In this document: positions 40,514 through 47,739 of the stretch, piece by piece
Layout of the letters: each line of letters opens with the position of its first letter
How positions within the stretch are numbered: position 1 is the first letter of the stretch
Source of the DNA: JBCBAP01 sp038532435
Lineage (GTDB): Bacteria; Pseudomonadota; Alphaproteobacteria; Rhodobacterales; Rhodobacteraceae
DNA: 47,739 nucleotides
Reading direction: 5' to 3'
Assembly (NCBI GenBank): GCA_038532435.1
Contig: JBCBAP010000025.1
Coordinates: forward strand, 1 to 47,739
Program-made: the position numbers and the translations under genes
Notes under the pieces: generated by a model
What the model was told of the DNA's origin: nothing
The model's database searches: none
The model's input: only the letters and a program-made list of their open reading frames with translations

Positions 40514-41449
40514 ATGAGTACACTTTTTCTGACACATTCCGATTGTCTCAATCACGTGACGCCCCCCGGCCATCCGGAACGGGTGGCCCGGCTCGAGGCG
40601 ATCCTGAACCGGATGTCGGAACCCGATTTCGCCGGTCTTGTGCGCGAGGATGCCCCCCGTGCCACGCCGGAGGCTGCGCTCAAGGCGCATCCGCAGGCGC
40701 ACCTGGATGCGATTGCCAACGCGGCCTCGGAGGAGGGGATCGTCAGCCTCGACGCTGACACCCACATGTCCCCGGGCTCGCACGCCGCCGCACTCAGGGC
40801 AATCGGTGCGGCGGAGCGGGCAGTTGACGCGGTCATGGCGGACGAGGCGCCGAACGCGTTCTGCGCGATCCGACCTCCGGGTCACCATGCGGAGACAATG
40901 ACGCCCATGGGCTTCTGCCTCTTCGGCACGGTCGCAATCGCGGCCAAGCACGCGCTGGAGGCACACGGGCTGAAGCGAGTCGCCGTGATCGACTTCGACG
41001 TGCACCACGGCAACGGGACTCAGGACCTGCTGTGGCACGAGCCGCGGGTCCGTTTCGCCTCGACCCACCAGATGCCGCTCTATCCGGGCACTGGCGCACC
41101 GGGGGAACGGGGCGCCCACGACAACGTGCTCAACGTGCCGCTCGCCCCCCATTCAGGAGGCGCCGCGATGCGCAGCGCCTATGCGGACCACATCCTGCCC
41201 TGGCTCGACGGATTTGCGCCCCAGCTTGTCATCGTCTCCGCCGGGTTCGACGCGCACACACGGGACCCTCTGGCACAGCTCAACTGGACGGAGGATGATT
41301 TCGCATGGGTGACCGAACAGATCTGCGACCTAGCGGCGCGGCACTGCGGAGGGCGGGTCGTCTCCTGCCTGGAAGGGGGCTATGATCTTGACGGGCTCGC
41401 CGCATCCGTGGCCGCCCATGTCACAGTCCTGATGGAGCGCAGCGCATGA
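40514..41449 (+). CDS. Histone deacetylase-like (acetoin-utilisation type) amidohydrolase
   Basis: A 311-residue class II HDAC-like zinc amidohydrolase. Seen: HSDCLNHVTPPGHPERVARL, AIRPPGHHAETMTPMGFC (catalytic His pair), VAVIDFDVHHGNGTQDLLW (zinc Asp and His), VIVSAGFDAHTRDPL (second zinc Asp) and CLEGGYDLDGLA. Bacterial members deacetylate small molecules such as acetylpolyamines, or proteins. The ATG at 40514 heads the operon HDAC-like/xseB/ispA/dxs and overlaps xseB by ATGA. This order is conserved in Rhodobacteraceae, yet the link to isoprenoid genes is unexplained. Confidence 0.95.
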   Translation: MSTLFLTHSDCLNHVTPPGHPERVARLEAILNRMSEPDFAGLVREDAPRATPEAALKAHPQAHLDAIANAASEEGIVSLDADTHMSPGSHAAALRAIGAAERAVDAVMADEAPNAFCAIRPPGHHAETMTPMGFCLFGTVAIAAKHALEAHGLKRVAVIDFDVHHGNGTQDLLWHEPRVRFASTHQMPLYPGTGAPGERGAHDNVLNVPLAPHSGGAAMRSAYADHILPWLDGFAPQLVIVSAGFDAHTRDPLAQLNWTEDDFAWVTEQICDLAARHCGGRVVSCLEGGYDLDGLAASVAAHVTVLMERSA

Positions 41450-41691
41450 GCACGGAACCGAACGTCGCGGAGATGAGTTTCGAGGATGCGCTCGCCGCAC
41501 TCGAGCAAGTGGTGGGCCAGCTTGAGACCGGGAACGTCCCGCTTGAGCAATCCATCGCACTCTATGAGCGGGGCGCGGCGCTCAAGGCGCATTGCGAGGC
41601 GAAACTCGCAAGTGCCGAGGAGAAGGTCGCGCAAATCACGACCGGTCCGGACGGGGTCGCGACCGGGGCCAAACCCGCGGAGTTCGGCTGA
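41446..41691 (+). CDS. xseB: Exodeoxyribonuclease VII small subunit
   Basis: An 81-residue, all-helical small subunit with the family pattern MSFEDALAALEQVVGQLETGNVPLEQSIALYERG. It assembles with XseA (not in this window) to degrade single-stranded DNA. Its ATG overlaps the HDAC-like gene's TGA (41446-41449) and it ends 3 nt before ispA, so it is translationally embedded in the isoprenoid operon, as in many bacteria. Confidence 0.96.
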   Translation: MSTEPNVAEMSFEDALAALEQVVGQLETGNVPLEQSIALYERGAALKAHCEAKLASAEEKVAQITTGPDGVATGAKPAEFG

Positions 41692-41694
41692 ACG

Positions 41695-42597
41695 ATGCTT
41701 GACGCTGCCCCCTTCCAGTCGGCGCTCACCGCCACCGCCGCCCGGATCGAGGCGTGTCTGGAGGCGGAGCTTCCGGTTCCGCAAGGGGCCGAGGCGCCCA
41801 TCGCGCACGCGATGCGGCATGCGACGCTTGGCGGTGGCAAGCGGCTGCGCGGGTTTCTGGTGATGGAAAGCGCAAGCCTCTTCGGCATCGCGCCGGAGGG
41901 GTCAGTTCTCGCCGCGGCGGCCATCGAGTGCCTGCACGCCTACAGCCTCGTCCATGACGACCTGCCCTGCATGGACGATGACGACCTGCGCCGGGGCCAG
42001 CCGACCGTGCATGTGAAATGGGATGAGGCGACCGCCGTTCTGGCGGGCGACGCGCTGCAAAGCCAGGCGTTCACCCTGCTCTCCGATCCGCGGCTACATC
42101 CCGATCCGGCGGTGCGCCTCGCGCTGGTGGCGAGCCTTGCGGAGGCCGCGGGCCAGGTGGGGATGGTCGGCGGCCAGGCGATCGATATCGCGGCGGAGAC
42201 GGCGTCGACACCCCTGACCCTCGAAGAGATCACCCGGCTGCAGGCCCTGAAAACCGGCGCGCTGATCCGCTGGTCTGCCCGGGCAGGCGGCCTCCTTGGC
42301 GGCGCGGACGGCACACAGATGTCCGCACTCACGACGTTTGCGGGCGACCTCGGCCTCGCCTTCCAGATCCGCGACGACATCCTCGATGTGGAGGGCGATG
42401 CGGCGGAAACCGGCAAGGCTCTGCGCAAGGACGACGCGGCGGGAAAGGCGACCTTCGTCTCCCTCCTCGGCCTTGACGGGGCAAAGGCACGGGCAGACGC
42501 GCTCGCGCAGTCCGCCGCCGCAGCACTCGATCCGTTCGGGGAGGCCGCTGCGCACCTGCGCGCAACCGCGGCCTTCACCGTTTCGCGGACAAAATGA
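41695..42597 (+). CDS. ispA: Farnesyl/geranylgeranyl diphosphate synthase
   Basis: A 300-residue trans-prenyltransferase condensing isopentenyl diphosphate with allylic diphosphates. The first Asp-rich motif is in YSLVHDDLPCMDDDDLRRGQPT (DDxxxxD, bacterial FPP type), and the second is FQIRDDILDVEGD. GGKRLRGFLV and GGQAIDIAAE are also present. The longer first Asp motif argues for farnesyl diphosphate as main product. Starts 3 nt after xseB and is followed by dxs 40 nt later. Confidence 0.96.
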   Translation: MLDAAPFQSALTATAARIEACLEAELPVPQGAEAPIAHAMRHATLGGGKRLRGFLVMESASLFGIAPEGSVLAAAAIECLHAYSLVHDDLPCMDDDDLRRGQPTVHVKWDEATAVLAGDALQSQAFTLLSDPRLHPDPAVRLALVASLAEAAGQVGMVGGQAIDIAAETASTPLTLEEITRLQALKTGALIRWSARAGGLLGGADGTQMSALTTFAGDLGLAFQIRDDILDVEGDAAETGKALRKDDAAGKATFVSLLGLDGAKARADALAQSAAAALDPFGEAAAHLRATAAFTVSRTK

Positions 42598-42637
42598 CCG
42601 GCGCGAAAGACGCCGAAGCACGGGAAAGGATACGACC

Positions 42638-44569
42638 ATGACTGACCACCGGCCCGCGACGCCCCTGCTCGACCGTGTGACGTATCCGTCGGACCTCAAA
42701 CAGTTCTCCGACAGCGAACTCGGTCAGCTTGCCCACGAACTGCGGACGGAGACGATCTCCGCCGTCAGCCAGACCGGCGGGCATCTGGGCGCGGGTCTTG
42801 GCGTGGTCGAGATGACGGTCGCGCTTCACGCGGTGTTTGACACCCCGCGGGACAAGGTGATCTGGGACGTTGGCCACCAGTGTTACCCGCACAAGATCCT
42901 CACCGGACGGCGCGACCGTATCCGCACCCTGCGCCAGGGCGGCGGGCTGTCGGGCTTCACCAAGCGCAAGGAAAGCCCCTACGATCCGTTCGGGGCCGCG
43001 CATTCCTCTACCTCGATCAGCGCCGCGCTCGGCTTCACCATGGCCCGGGAGCTGAAGGGCAAATGTCCAGAGGGGCTGGGGGACGCGATTGCGGTGATCG
43101 GGGACGGCTCGATCACCGCGGGCATGGCCTACGAGGCGATGAACAACGCGGGCTGGCTTAACAAGCGCCTGATCGTGATCCTGAACGACAACAAGATGTC
43201 CATCGCCCCACCGGTAGGCGCGATGTCGAGCTACCTTTCCCGGCTTTACGCGGGCGCGCCGTTTCAGGAGTTCAAGGCGGCGGCCAAGGGCGCGGCGAAC
43301 CTGCTGCCCGGCCCGCTTCGGGAAGGGGCGAAGCGCGCGAAGGAGATGGTAAAGTCCATGACCGTGGGCGGCACACTCTTCGAGGAGCTCGGCTTTTCCT
43401 ATGTCGGCCCAATCGACGGGCATGACATGGACCAGTTGCTGGCCGTCCTGCGGACTGTGAAGGCCCGGGCGGACGGCCCGGTCCTGATCCACGCGATCAC
43501 CCAGAAGGGCAAGGGCTACGCCCCGGCTGAGGGCTCCGCGGACAAGGGGCACGCGCGGGCAAAGTTCGACGTGATCACCGGTGAGCAAAAGAAGGCACCG
43601 TCGAATGCCCCCTCCTACACCAAGGTCTTCGCTCAGAGCCTGATCAAGGAGGCGGAGCGGGACGAACAGATCTGTGCGGTTACTGCTGCGATGCCCGATG
43701 GCACCGGGCTCAACCTCTTTGCCGAGCGGTTCCCGCACCGCTGCTTCGATGTGGGTATCGCGGAGCAGCACGCGGTGACGTTTGCGGCAGGTCTGGCGGC
43801 TGGCGGGTGCAAACCCTTCGCGGCGATCTACTCGACGTTCCTGCAGCGGGGCTACGACCAGGTTGTCCATGACGTGGCCATCCAGCGGCTGCCCGTGCGC
43901 TTTGCCATCGACCGGGCCGGGCTGGTCGGCGCGGACGGGGCAACCCATGCGGGAAGCTTCGACGTTGCCTATCTTGCCAATCTGCCCGGGTTCGTGGTGA
44001 TGGCCGCAGCGGATGAGGCGGAGCTCGTGCATATGGTCGCAACGGCGCGGGCGCTCGACGACCGGCCCTCGGCCTTCCGCTTTCCCCGCGGCGAGGGCGT
44101 TGGCGTGGACATGCCAGAGCTTGGCGAACCGCTCGAGATCGGCCGGGGACGTGTGGTGCGGGAAGGCGGCACGCTCGCCATCCTCTCCTTCGGCGCACGT
44201 CTACAGGAAAGCCTTCGCGCGGCGGAAGAGCTGGAGGCGCGCGGCATCTCGACCACCGTCGCCGACGCGCGCTTCGCCAAGCCGCTTGACCGCGATCTGG
44301 TGCTCCGCCTTGCGCGGGAGCATGAGGCGCTGGTGACCGTGGAAGAGGGCAGCGTGGGCGGCTTCGGCTCCCATGTCCTCCAACTCCTCGCGGAGGAGGG
44401 CGCGCTGGACGCGGGGCTGAAGATCCGTCCAATGGTCTTCCCCGACACTTTCATCGATCAGGACAGCCCGGCAAAGATGTACGAGGTCGCGGGGATGAAC
44501 GCGCCGCAGATCATCTCCACCTGCCTGAGCGCGCTTGGTGTTGCCGACCTCGGTGCTGCCCGCGCCTGA
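42638..44569 (+). CDS. dxs: 1-deoxy-D-xylulose-5-phosphate synthase
   Basis: A 643-residue thiamine-diphosphate enzyme condensing pyruvate and glyceraldehyde-3-phosphate, the entry step of the MEP isoprenoid pathway. Seen: SQTGGHLGAGLGVVEMTVALH, WDVGHQCYPHKILTGR, the ThDP motif GDGSITAGMAYEAMNNAG, RCFDVGIAEQHAVTFAAG and DRAGLVGADGATHAG. The start is ATG 42638 with GAAAGGA upstream. Last gene of the operon. An imperfect stem (CTTCT 44571-44575 with AGAAG 44593-44597, inner ACGG/CCGT) lies just past the stop, between dxs and the convergent DUF547 gene. It has no T tract. Confidence 0.98.
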   Translation: MTDHRPATPLLDRVTYPSDLKQFSDSELGQLAHELRTETISAVSQTGGHLGAGLGVVEMTVALHAVFDTPRDKVIWDVGHQCYPHKILTGRRDRIRTLRQGGGLSGFTKRKESPYDPFGAAHSSTSISAALGFTMARELKGKCPEGLGDAIAVIGDGSITAGMAYEAMNNAGWLNKRLIVILNDNKMSIAPPVGAMSSYLSRLYAGAPFQEFKAAAKGAANLLPGPLREGAKRAKEMVKSMTVGGTLFEELGFSYVGPIDGHDMDQLLAVLRTVKARADGPVLIHAITQKGKGYAPAEGSADKGHARAKFDVITGEQKKAPSNAPSYTKVFAQSLIKEAERDEQICAVTAAMPDGTGLNLFAERFPHRCFDVGIAEQHAVTFAAGLAAGGCKPFAAIYSTFLQRGYDQVVHDVAIQRLPVRFAIDRAGLVGADGATHAGSFDVAYLANLPGFVVMAAADEAELVHMVATARALDDRPSAFRFPRGEGVGVDMPELGEPLEIGRGRVVREGGTLAILSFGARLQESLRAAEELEARGISTTVADARFAKPLDRDLVLRLAREHEALVTVEEGSVGGFGSHVLQLLAEEGALDAGLKIRPMVFPDTFIDQDSPAKMYEVAGMNAPQIISTCLSALGVADLGAARA

Positions 44570-44656
44570 ACTTCTGACGGGACCCGTTGACTAGAAGCTG
44601 CGGCGCCGCTTGGCGCTGCGAGAAACCTCTGTTCCTATCCATGCCTGAAGCGCCCC

Positions 44657-45493
44657 CTAGCTGCTACGGGCGCCTTGCAGGTCGTTGACGTCCCAGTCGT
44701 AGCGATCCCCGGAGATCCGGGTGATGCCGTCAAGCTGCGCAGCGAGCTGCGGTCCCGCGTGGCGGGCCAGATGGGCGATGACCCCCTGATCCGTGCCGCC
44801 GAAGTCCGCCTGAAACCACTCGTAGATCGAGGAGACGGTGAGGCGCCCGGACGTGACCATCGCCCCCCGTGGATGGTTGACGAAGGCCCGGGCGGCAACG
44901 TCCAGATCGGCGGAGAGCGTCGAGGCAATCCAGGCTTTCGTTTGCAGGTTCGGGCAGCCCAACGCGGCACAATTCACCGCGTAGTGGACCCGCGGGTCCT
45001 GCCAGATCGGGCGCATGATCCCGTGTTCGATATCGTCGAGAGACAGGCGCGCGCCCGCGACGCTCACGACCTTCTCCGTCCAGGGGCCGGTGTTGAAAAG
45101 GCCCCCACGAACGGACTTGATCGAGCGCACCGGATACGCCTCTAGCACGAGCGAAACCGTCAGTGCGTTGTAGAGGTTGGCCCAGTAGGCGAACCCTGCA
45201 TCCCGGGACAGCGAAGCTGGATCAAACGCAGCGAGGGTCGCGATGTAGGCCTCGACAGCGGGTCGCGGCACACGGCGGTAATCCATGCGGGCGATGCCGT
45301 CGTCCCCGACCGCGACATGTGTCCTCAGGATCTCATCCCATGCGCCGTGATCCGGACCGGGGTCTGAGCCCTGCCGCATCCACCGCGGGTCGATCAGGCG
45401 GGATGATGGCGCGGCGTGGGTCGGCGTCGTGCTCGCGGCGACCGCAGCCGCGGCAAGAGCGCCGAGGGCGGCACGTCGGGTAAGGGTGGGCAT
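44657..45493 (-). CDS. DUF547 domain exported protein
   Basis: A 278-residue precursor with an N-terminal signal resembling a Tat signal (TRRAALGALAAAAVAAS) and a likely AHA-type cleavage near residue 28. The DUF547 domain is recognised from FAYWANLYNALTVSLVLEAYPVRSIKS, LSLDDIEHGIMRP, VHYAVNCAALGCPNLQ (conserved Cys residues) and WFQADFGG. The fold is transglutaminase/papain-like, but whether it is active is unknown. It converges on dxs and follows trmL on the same strand after 65 nt. Confidence 0.9.
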   Translation of the reverse strand: MPTLTRRAALGALAAAAVAASTTPTHAAPSSRLIDPRWMRQGSDPGPDHGAWDEILRTHVAVGDDGIARMDYRRVPRPAVEAYIATLAAFDPASLSRDAGFAYWANLYNALTVSLVLEAYPVRSIKSVRGGLFNTGPWTEKVVSVAGARLSLDDIEHGIMRPIWQDPRVHYAVNCAALGCPNLQTKAWIASTLSADLDVAARAFVNHPRGAMVTSGRLTVSSIYEWFQADFGGTDQGVIAHLARHAGPQLAAQLDGITRISGDRYDWDVNDLQGARSS

Positions 45494-45558
45494 CGCGGCT
45501 CTCCTCCGTCTCTGGTCGACAAGAACGGTAGCACCACGGCGTCGCGAAGCGAGGCAGT

Positions 45559-46026
45559 CTACGGCCTTGTGATCTGGGTGTGATCGCGGGCATGCCGTAG
45601 CGCCTCGGCCAGAATGATCCCCGCTGAGACGGACACGTTGAGCGAGCGGCCTCCCCCCGGCATCGGAATCCGGATGACCGCATCCGCCGCGGCGTGGACG
45701 TGATCCGGCAAGCCCGCGCTTTCCCGTCCCATGAGATAGACATCCGTATGCTTAAAGGCGTGGTCCCAAACGTCGACCGCGCCCTTCGTGCTGAGCACGA
45801 CCAGCCGGCTGTCCGGAGCCTGCGCTGCCCGGAACGCGGACCAGTCGTCGTGCCGGGTGACATCGGCGATGTCCGCATAGTCCATTGCGGCACGGCGCAA
45901 CGCCTTGACAGAAAACGGAAAGCCGCAGGGTTCGATCACATCCACCGGGCAACCGAAGCACGCGGCAGTCCGGATCATGGCCCCCAGATTGGCGGCGATA
46001 TCGGGCTGAAAAACGGCCAGGCGCAT
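45559..46026 (-). CDS. trmL: tRNA (cytidine(34)-2'-O)-methyltransferase (SPOUT)
   Basis: A 155-residue knotted SPOUT methyltransferase that 2'-O-methylates the wobble base of tRNA-Leu. The three SpoU motifs are visible: QPDIAANLGAMIRTAACFG, LMGRESAGLPD and IPMPGGGRSLNVSVSAGI, the last forming the SAM-binding knot. Length and order match TrmL. Divergent from petA, with a 210-nt intergenic region rich in inverted repeats. Confidence 0.95.
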   Translation of the reverse strand: MRLAVFQPDIAANLGAMIRTAACFGCPVDVIEPCGFPFSVKALRRAAMDYADIADVTRHDDWSAFRAAQAPDSRLVVLSTKGAVDVWDHAFKHTDVYLMGRESAGLPDHVHAAADAVIRIPMPGGGRSLNVSVSAGIILAEALRHARDHTQITRP

Positions 46027-46128
46027 GCCAACGGCCTAGCAGCCGGGCCCGCGTCGCGCCAGCGCTGCGTGCGTCGCACTGTCCGCTGGACCGACAGTGT
46101 TGTTAGGTGTACTTCAACGTTCATCCGG

Positions 46129-46144
46129 CTATCTGCGCAGATAG
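46129..46144. promoter_or_regulatory. Perfect 16-bp palindrome upstream of petA
   Basis: CTATCTGCGCAGATAG is a perfect 16-bp palindrome, 92 nt before the petA start and within the trmL-petA divergent region. It may be an operator for a dimeric regulator. A second inverted repeat, CCGGAAC (46159-46165) with GTTCCGG (46183-46189), lies between it and the gene. I do not recognise a known regulator's site. Confidence 0.4.
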
Positions 46145-46198
46145 GCCGTATTTTGAATCCGGAACATGCTAGCCTGAACGGCGTTCCGGCGCAGACGC

Positions 46199-46217
46199 GG
46201 GCCCCGCAGCGGGGCCC
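46199..46217 (+). promoter_or_regulatory. GC hairpin in petA leader
   Basis: GGGCCCC (46199-46205) pairs perfectly with GGGGCCC (46211-46217) across a 5-nt loop. It ends 4 nt before the GGAAGGGAG ribosome site (46222-46230) of petA. It could stabilise the mRNA or tune initiation; without a T tract it is not a typical intrinsic terminator. Confidence 0.5.
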
Positions 46218-46236
46218 ATACGGAAGGGAGAGAGAC

Positions 46237-46797
46237 GTGTCCCACGTTGAAGACGAACCAACCTCGCGGCGTGACTTTCTGTACGTCGCCACTGCTGGGA
46301 CCGGGGCAGTCGTCACCGGTGCGGCGGTCTGGCCGCTGGTCAACCAGATGAACCCCACGGCGGACGTACAGGCCCTGTCGTCCATCCCCGTGGAAGTTGA
46401 CGGGCTTGAGCCCGGATCCCAGATGACGGTGCTGTTCCTGGGCAAGCCGGTCTTCATCCGCCGGCGGACGCAGGCGGAGATTGATGAGGCGCGCGCGGTG
46501 AGCGTCGACATGCTCATCGACAAGGATGCGCGCAACGGAAATGCCGAGGGCGCCGACGCGGTCGACAGCAACCGCTCCCTCGATGAGAACGGCGAATGGC
46601 TCGTCATGAACGGCGTGTGCACCCATCTGGGCTGCGTGCCGCTCGGCGACGGTGCCGGCGACTTCGGTGGCTGGTTCTGCCCGTGCCACGGATCGCACTA
46701 TGACACATCCGGCCGGATCCGCAGGGGTCCCGCGCCCGAAAACCTCCATATCCCGGTCGCACGTTTCACGTCCGACACGGTCATTCAACTCGGTTAG
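46237..46797 (+). CDS. petA: Ubiquinol-cytochrome c reductase Rieske iron-sulfur subunit
   Basis: A 186-residue subunit of the cytochrome bc1 complex. The N-terminal twin-Arg-containing anchor is SRRDFLYVATAGTGAVVTGAAVW (residues 10-32, uncleaved Tat-type signal anchor). The [2Fe-2S] ligands are in CTHLGCVP and CPCHGSHYD, and the trailing SGRIRRGPAPENL loop is normal. The start is GTG at 46237, supported by GGAAGGGAG 6 nt upstream. It opens the pet operon, with petB 14 nt downstream. An inverted-repeat-rich region upstream may control the operon. Confidence 0.97.
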   Translation: MSHVEDEPTSRRDFLYVATAGTGAVVTGAAVWPLVNQMNPTADVQALSSIPVEVDGLEPGSQMTVLFLGKPVFIRRRTQAEIDEARAVSVDMLIDKDARNGNAEGADAVDSNRSLDENGEWLVMNGVCTHLGCVPLGDGAGDFGGWFCPCHGSHYDTSGRIRRGPAPENLHIPVARFTSDTVIQLG

Positions 46798-46811
46798 GAA
46801 GGGAGACGACA

Positions 46812-47739
46812 ATGAGTGGTATCCCCCACGATCATTACGAGCCGAACTCCAACGCGGAGCGCTGGCTGCACAAGCGCCTGCCGATCCTCGGCCTGGCCTA
46901 TGACACGCTGATGATCCCGACGCCCAAGAACCTCAACTGGATGTGGATCTGGGGCATCGTGCTGACCTTCTGCCTCGTTCTGCAGATCATCACGGGCATC
47001 GTGCTTGTCATGCACTACACGCCGCATATCGACCACGCGTTTGCGTCCGTCGAGCACATCATGCGGAACGTAAATGGCGGGCACATGCTCCGTTATATCC
47101 ACGCGAATGGTGCATCGCTCTTCTTCGTTGCGGTGTACCTGCACATCTTCCGCGGCCTCTACTACGGGTCTTACAAGGCCCCGCGGGAGATCACGTGGAT
47201 CATCGGCATGCTGATCTTCGTGCTCATGATGGCGACAGTGTTCATGGGCTACGTGCTGCCCTGGGGTCAGATGTCCTTCTGGGGCGCGACCGTGATCACC
47301 GGTCTCTTCGGAGCGATCCCGCTTATCGGTGAGCCGCTGCAGACCTGGCTTCTTGGCGGACCGGCGGTGGACAACGCCACGCTGAACCGCTTTTTCAGCC
47401 TTCACTACCTGCTGCCGTTCCTGATCCTCGGCCTCGTGATCGTGCACATCTGGGCCTTCCACACCACGGGCAACAACAACCCGACCGGTGTTGAAGTGCG
47501 GCGCACGTCAAAGGAAGATGCGGCGAAGGATACGCTGCCCTTCTGGCCCTACTTCGTGATCAAGGATCTGTTCGCACTGGGCATCATCCTGACCATCTTC
47601 ATGGCCATTGTCGGTTTCATGCCGAACTATCTGGGCCACCCGGACAACTACATCCCGGCAAACGCACTGGCGACTCCGGCGCACATCGTGCCCGAATGGT
47701 ACCTGCTGCCGTTCTACGCGATGCTGCGGGCGATCACCT
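46812..47739 (+). CDS. petB: Cytochrome b of the bc1 complex (3' end beyond window)
   Basis: The first 309 residues are visible; the gene continues past the right edge. Heme ligands lie in RYIHANGASLFFVAVYLHIF and SLHYLLPFLILGLVIVHIWAF (two His each, separated by 13 residues). The quinol-oxidation site PEWY is in HIVPEWYLLPFYAML. MGYVLPWGQMSFWGATVITGL is typical of cd1/cd2. It oxidises ubiquinol at Qo and reduces quinone at Qi in the inner membrane. The ATG at 46812 follows AGGAAGGGAG. The c1 gene is expected next. Confidence 0.98.
   Translation, partial: MSGIPHDHYEPNSNAERWLHKRLPILGLAYDTLMIPTPKNLNWMWIWGIVLTFCLVLQIITGIVLVMHYTPHIDHAFASVEHIMRNVNGGHMLRYIHANGASLFFVAVYLHIFRGLYYGSYKAPREITWIIGMLIFVLMMATVFMGYVLPWGQMSFWGATVITGLFGAIPLIGEPLQTWLLGGPAVDNATLNRFFSLHYLLPFLILGLVIVHIWAFHTTGNNNPTGVEVRRTSKEDAAKDTLPFWPYFVIKDLFALGIILTIFMAIVGFMPNYLGHPDNYIPANALATPAHIVPEWYLLPFYAMLRAIT

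Noticed and set aside
46162..46179. GAAC-N10-GAAC upstream of petA as a LexA box
   Set aside because: The spacing is 10 nt, not the 7 nt required for the alphaproteobacterial SOS box.
1..47739. CRISPR arrays, insertion sequences, prophage genes, rRNA operons
   Set aside because: No regularly spaced repeats, transposase or integrase motifs, terminal inverted repeats or rRNA segments were seen.

Overview
The window looks like chromosomal DNA of an alphaproteobacterium of the Rhodobacterales / Rhodobacteraceae type. The signs are high GC with strong G/C bias at third codon positions, the hemC-hemD-Mic60-HemY block, divergent pccB and pccR with TTTGCAAA-type operators, an alphaproteobacterial LexA box (GTTC-N7-GTTC) in front of mmcB, the HDAC-like/xseB/ispA/dxs block, and a petAB (cytochrome bc1) operon. 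I found no phage, transposase, CRISPR array or rRNA. The genes are mostly housekeeping or central metabolism, with a few small accessory insertions.

Layout. 1-7.6 kb: an HD-domain hydrolase cut by the window edge, then ahcY and an extensin-like protein (+). A minus-strand run follows: tsaD, yciI-like, EVE-domain, two coupled DUF1761-like membrane proteins and a MipA/OmpV-type outer-membrane protein. 6.6-11.5 kb: hemC, hemD, a mitofilin/Mic60 homologue and a HemY-type TPR protein (+). 11.6-16.2 kb: tRNA-Thr(CGU), a malic enzyme-phosphotransacetylase fusion (-), NhaA (+) and a dienelactone-hydrolase-like protein (-). 16.2-28.2 kb: the propionyl-CoA / methylmalonyl-CoA locus. It holds an aldo-keto reductase, methylmalonyl-CoA mutase and the hydrolase in one unit, pccA with two small genes, a four-gene insertion containing RidA and an AT-rich membrane protein, then pccB with pccR divergent. 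28.2-36.7 kb: a 780-nt stretch without a recognisable gene, CoxG-like, DinB-like and MATE genes (+), then yebC, an SLC13/RCK permease, a DMT permease, a YmdB-type phosphoesterase and 5-formyl-THF cyclo-ligase (-). The last is preceded by a candidate 6S RNA. 37.1-47.7 kb: a large glycosyltransferase with an unusual N-terminal extension, SOS-controlled mmcB, a GST, the HDAC-like/xseB/ispA/dxs operon, a DUF547 protein, trmL, petA and the start of petB.

How it works together. PccA and PccB should carboxylate propionyl-CoA to methylmalonyl-CoA, and the B12-dependent mutase converts that to succinyl-CoA. PccR is the expected acyl-CoA-responsive regulator, with four half-sites visible between pccB and itself. 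MaeB could withdraw C4 acids to pyruvate. AhcY clears S-adenosylhomocysteine. hemC/hemD feed tetrapyrrole synthesis beside two inner-membrane proteins. IspA and Dxs supply isoprenoids, and petAB begins the bc1 complex.

The points most worth checking are the PccR operator array, the LexA-overlapped and apparently leaderless mmcB promoter, the zinc ribbon on HemY, the AT-rich/RidA insertion in the pcc locus, a two-copy conserved intergenic motif, the palindrome upstream of petA, the candidate 6S RNA, and a GC3-biased open frame running antisense to the DUF4174 gene. None is proven here to be a new system. All functional calls are by recognition of sequence; no database search was run.
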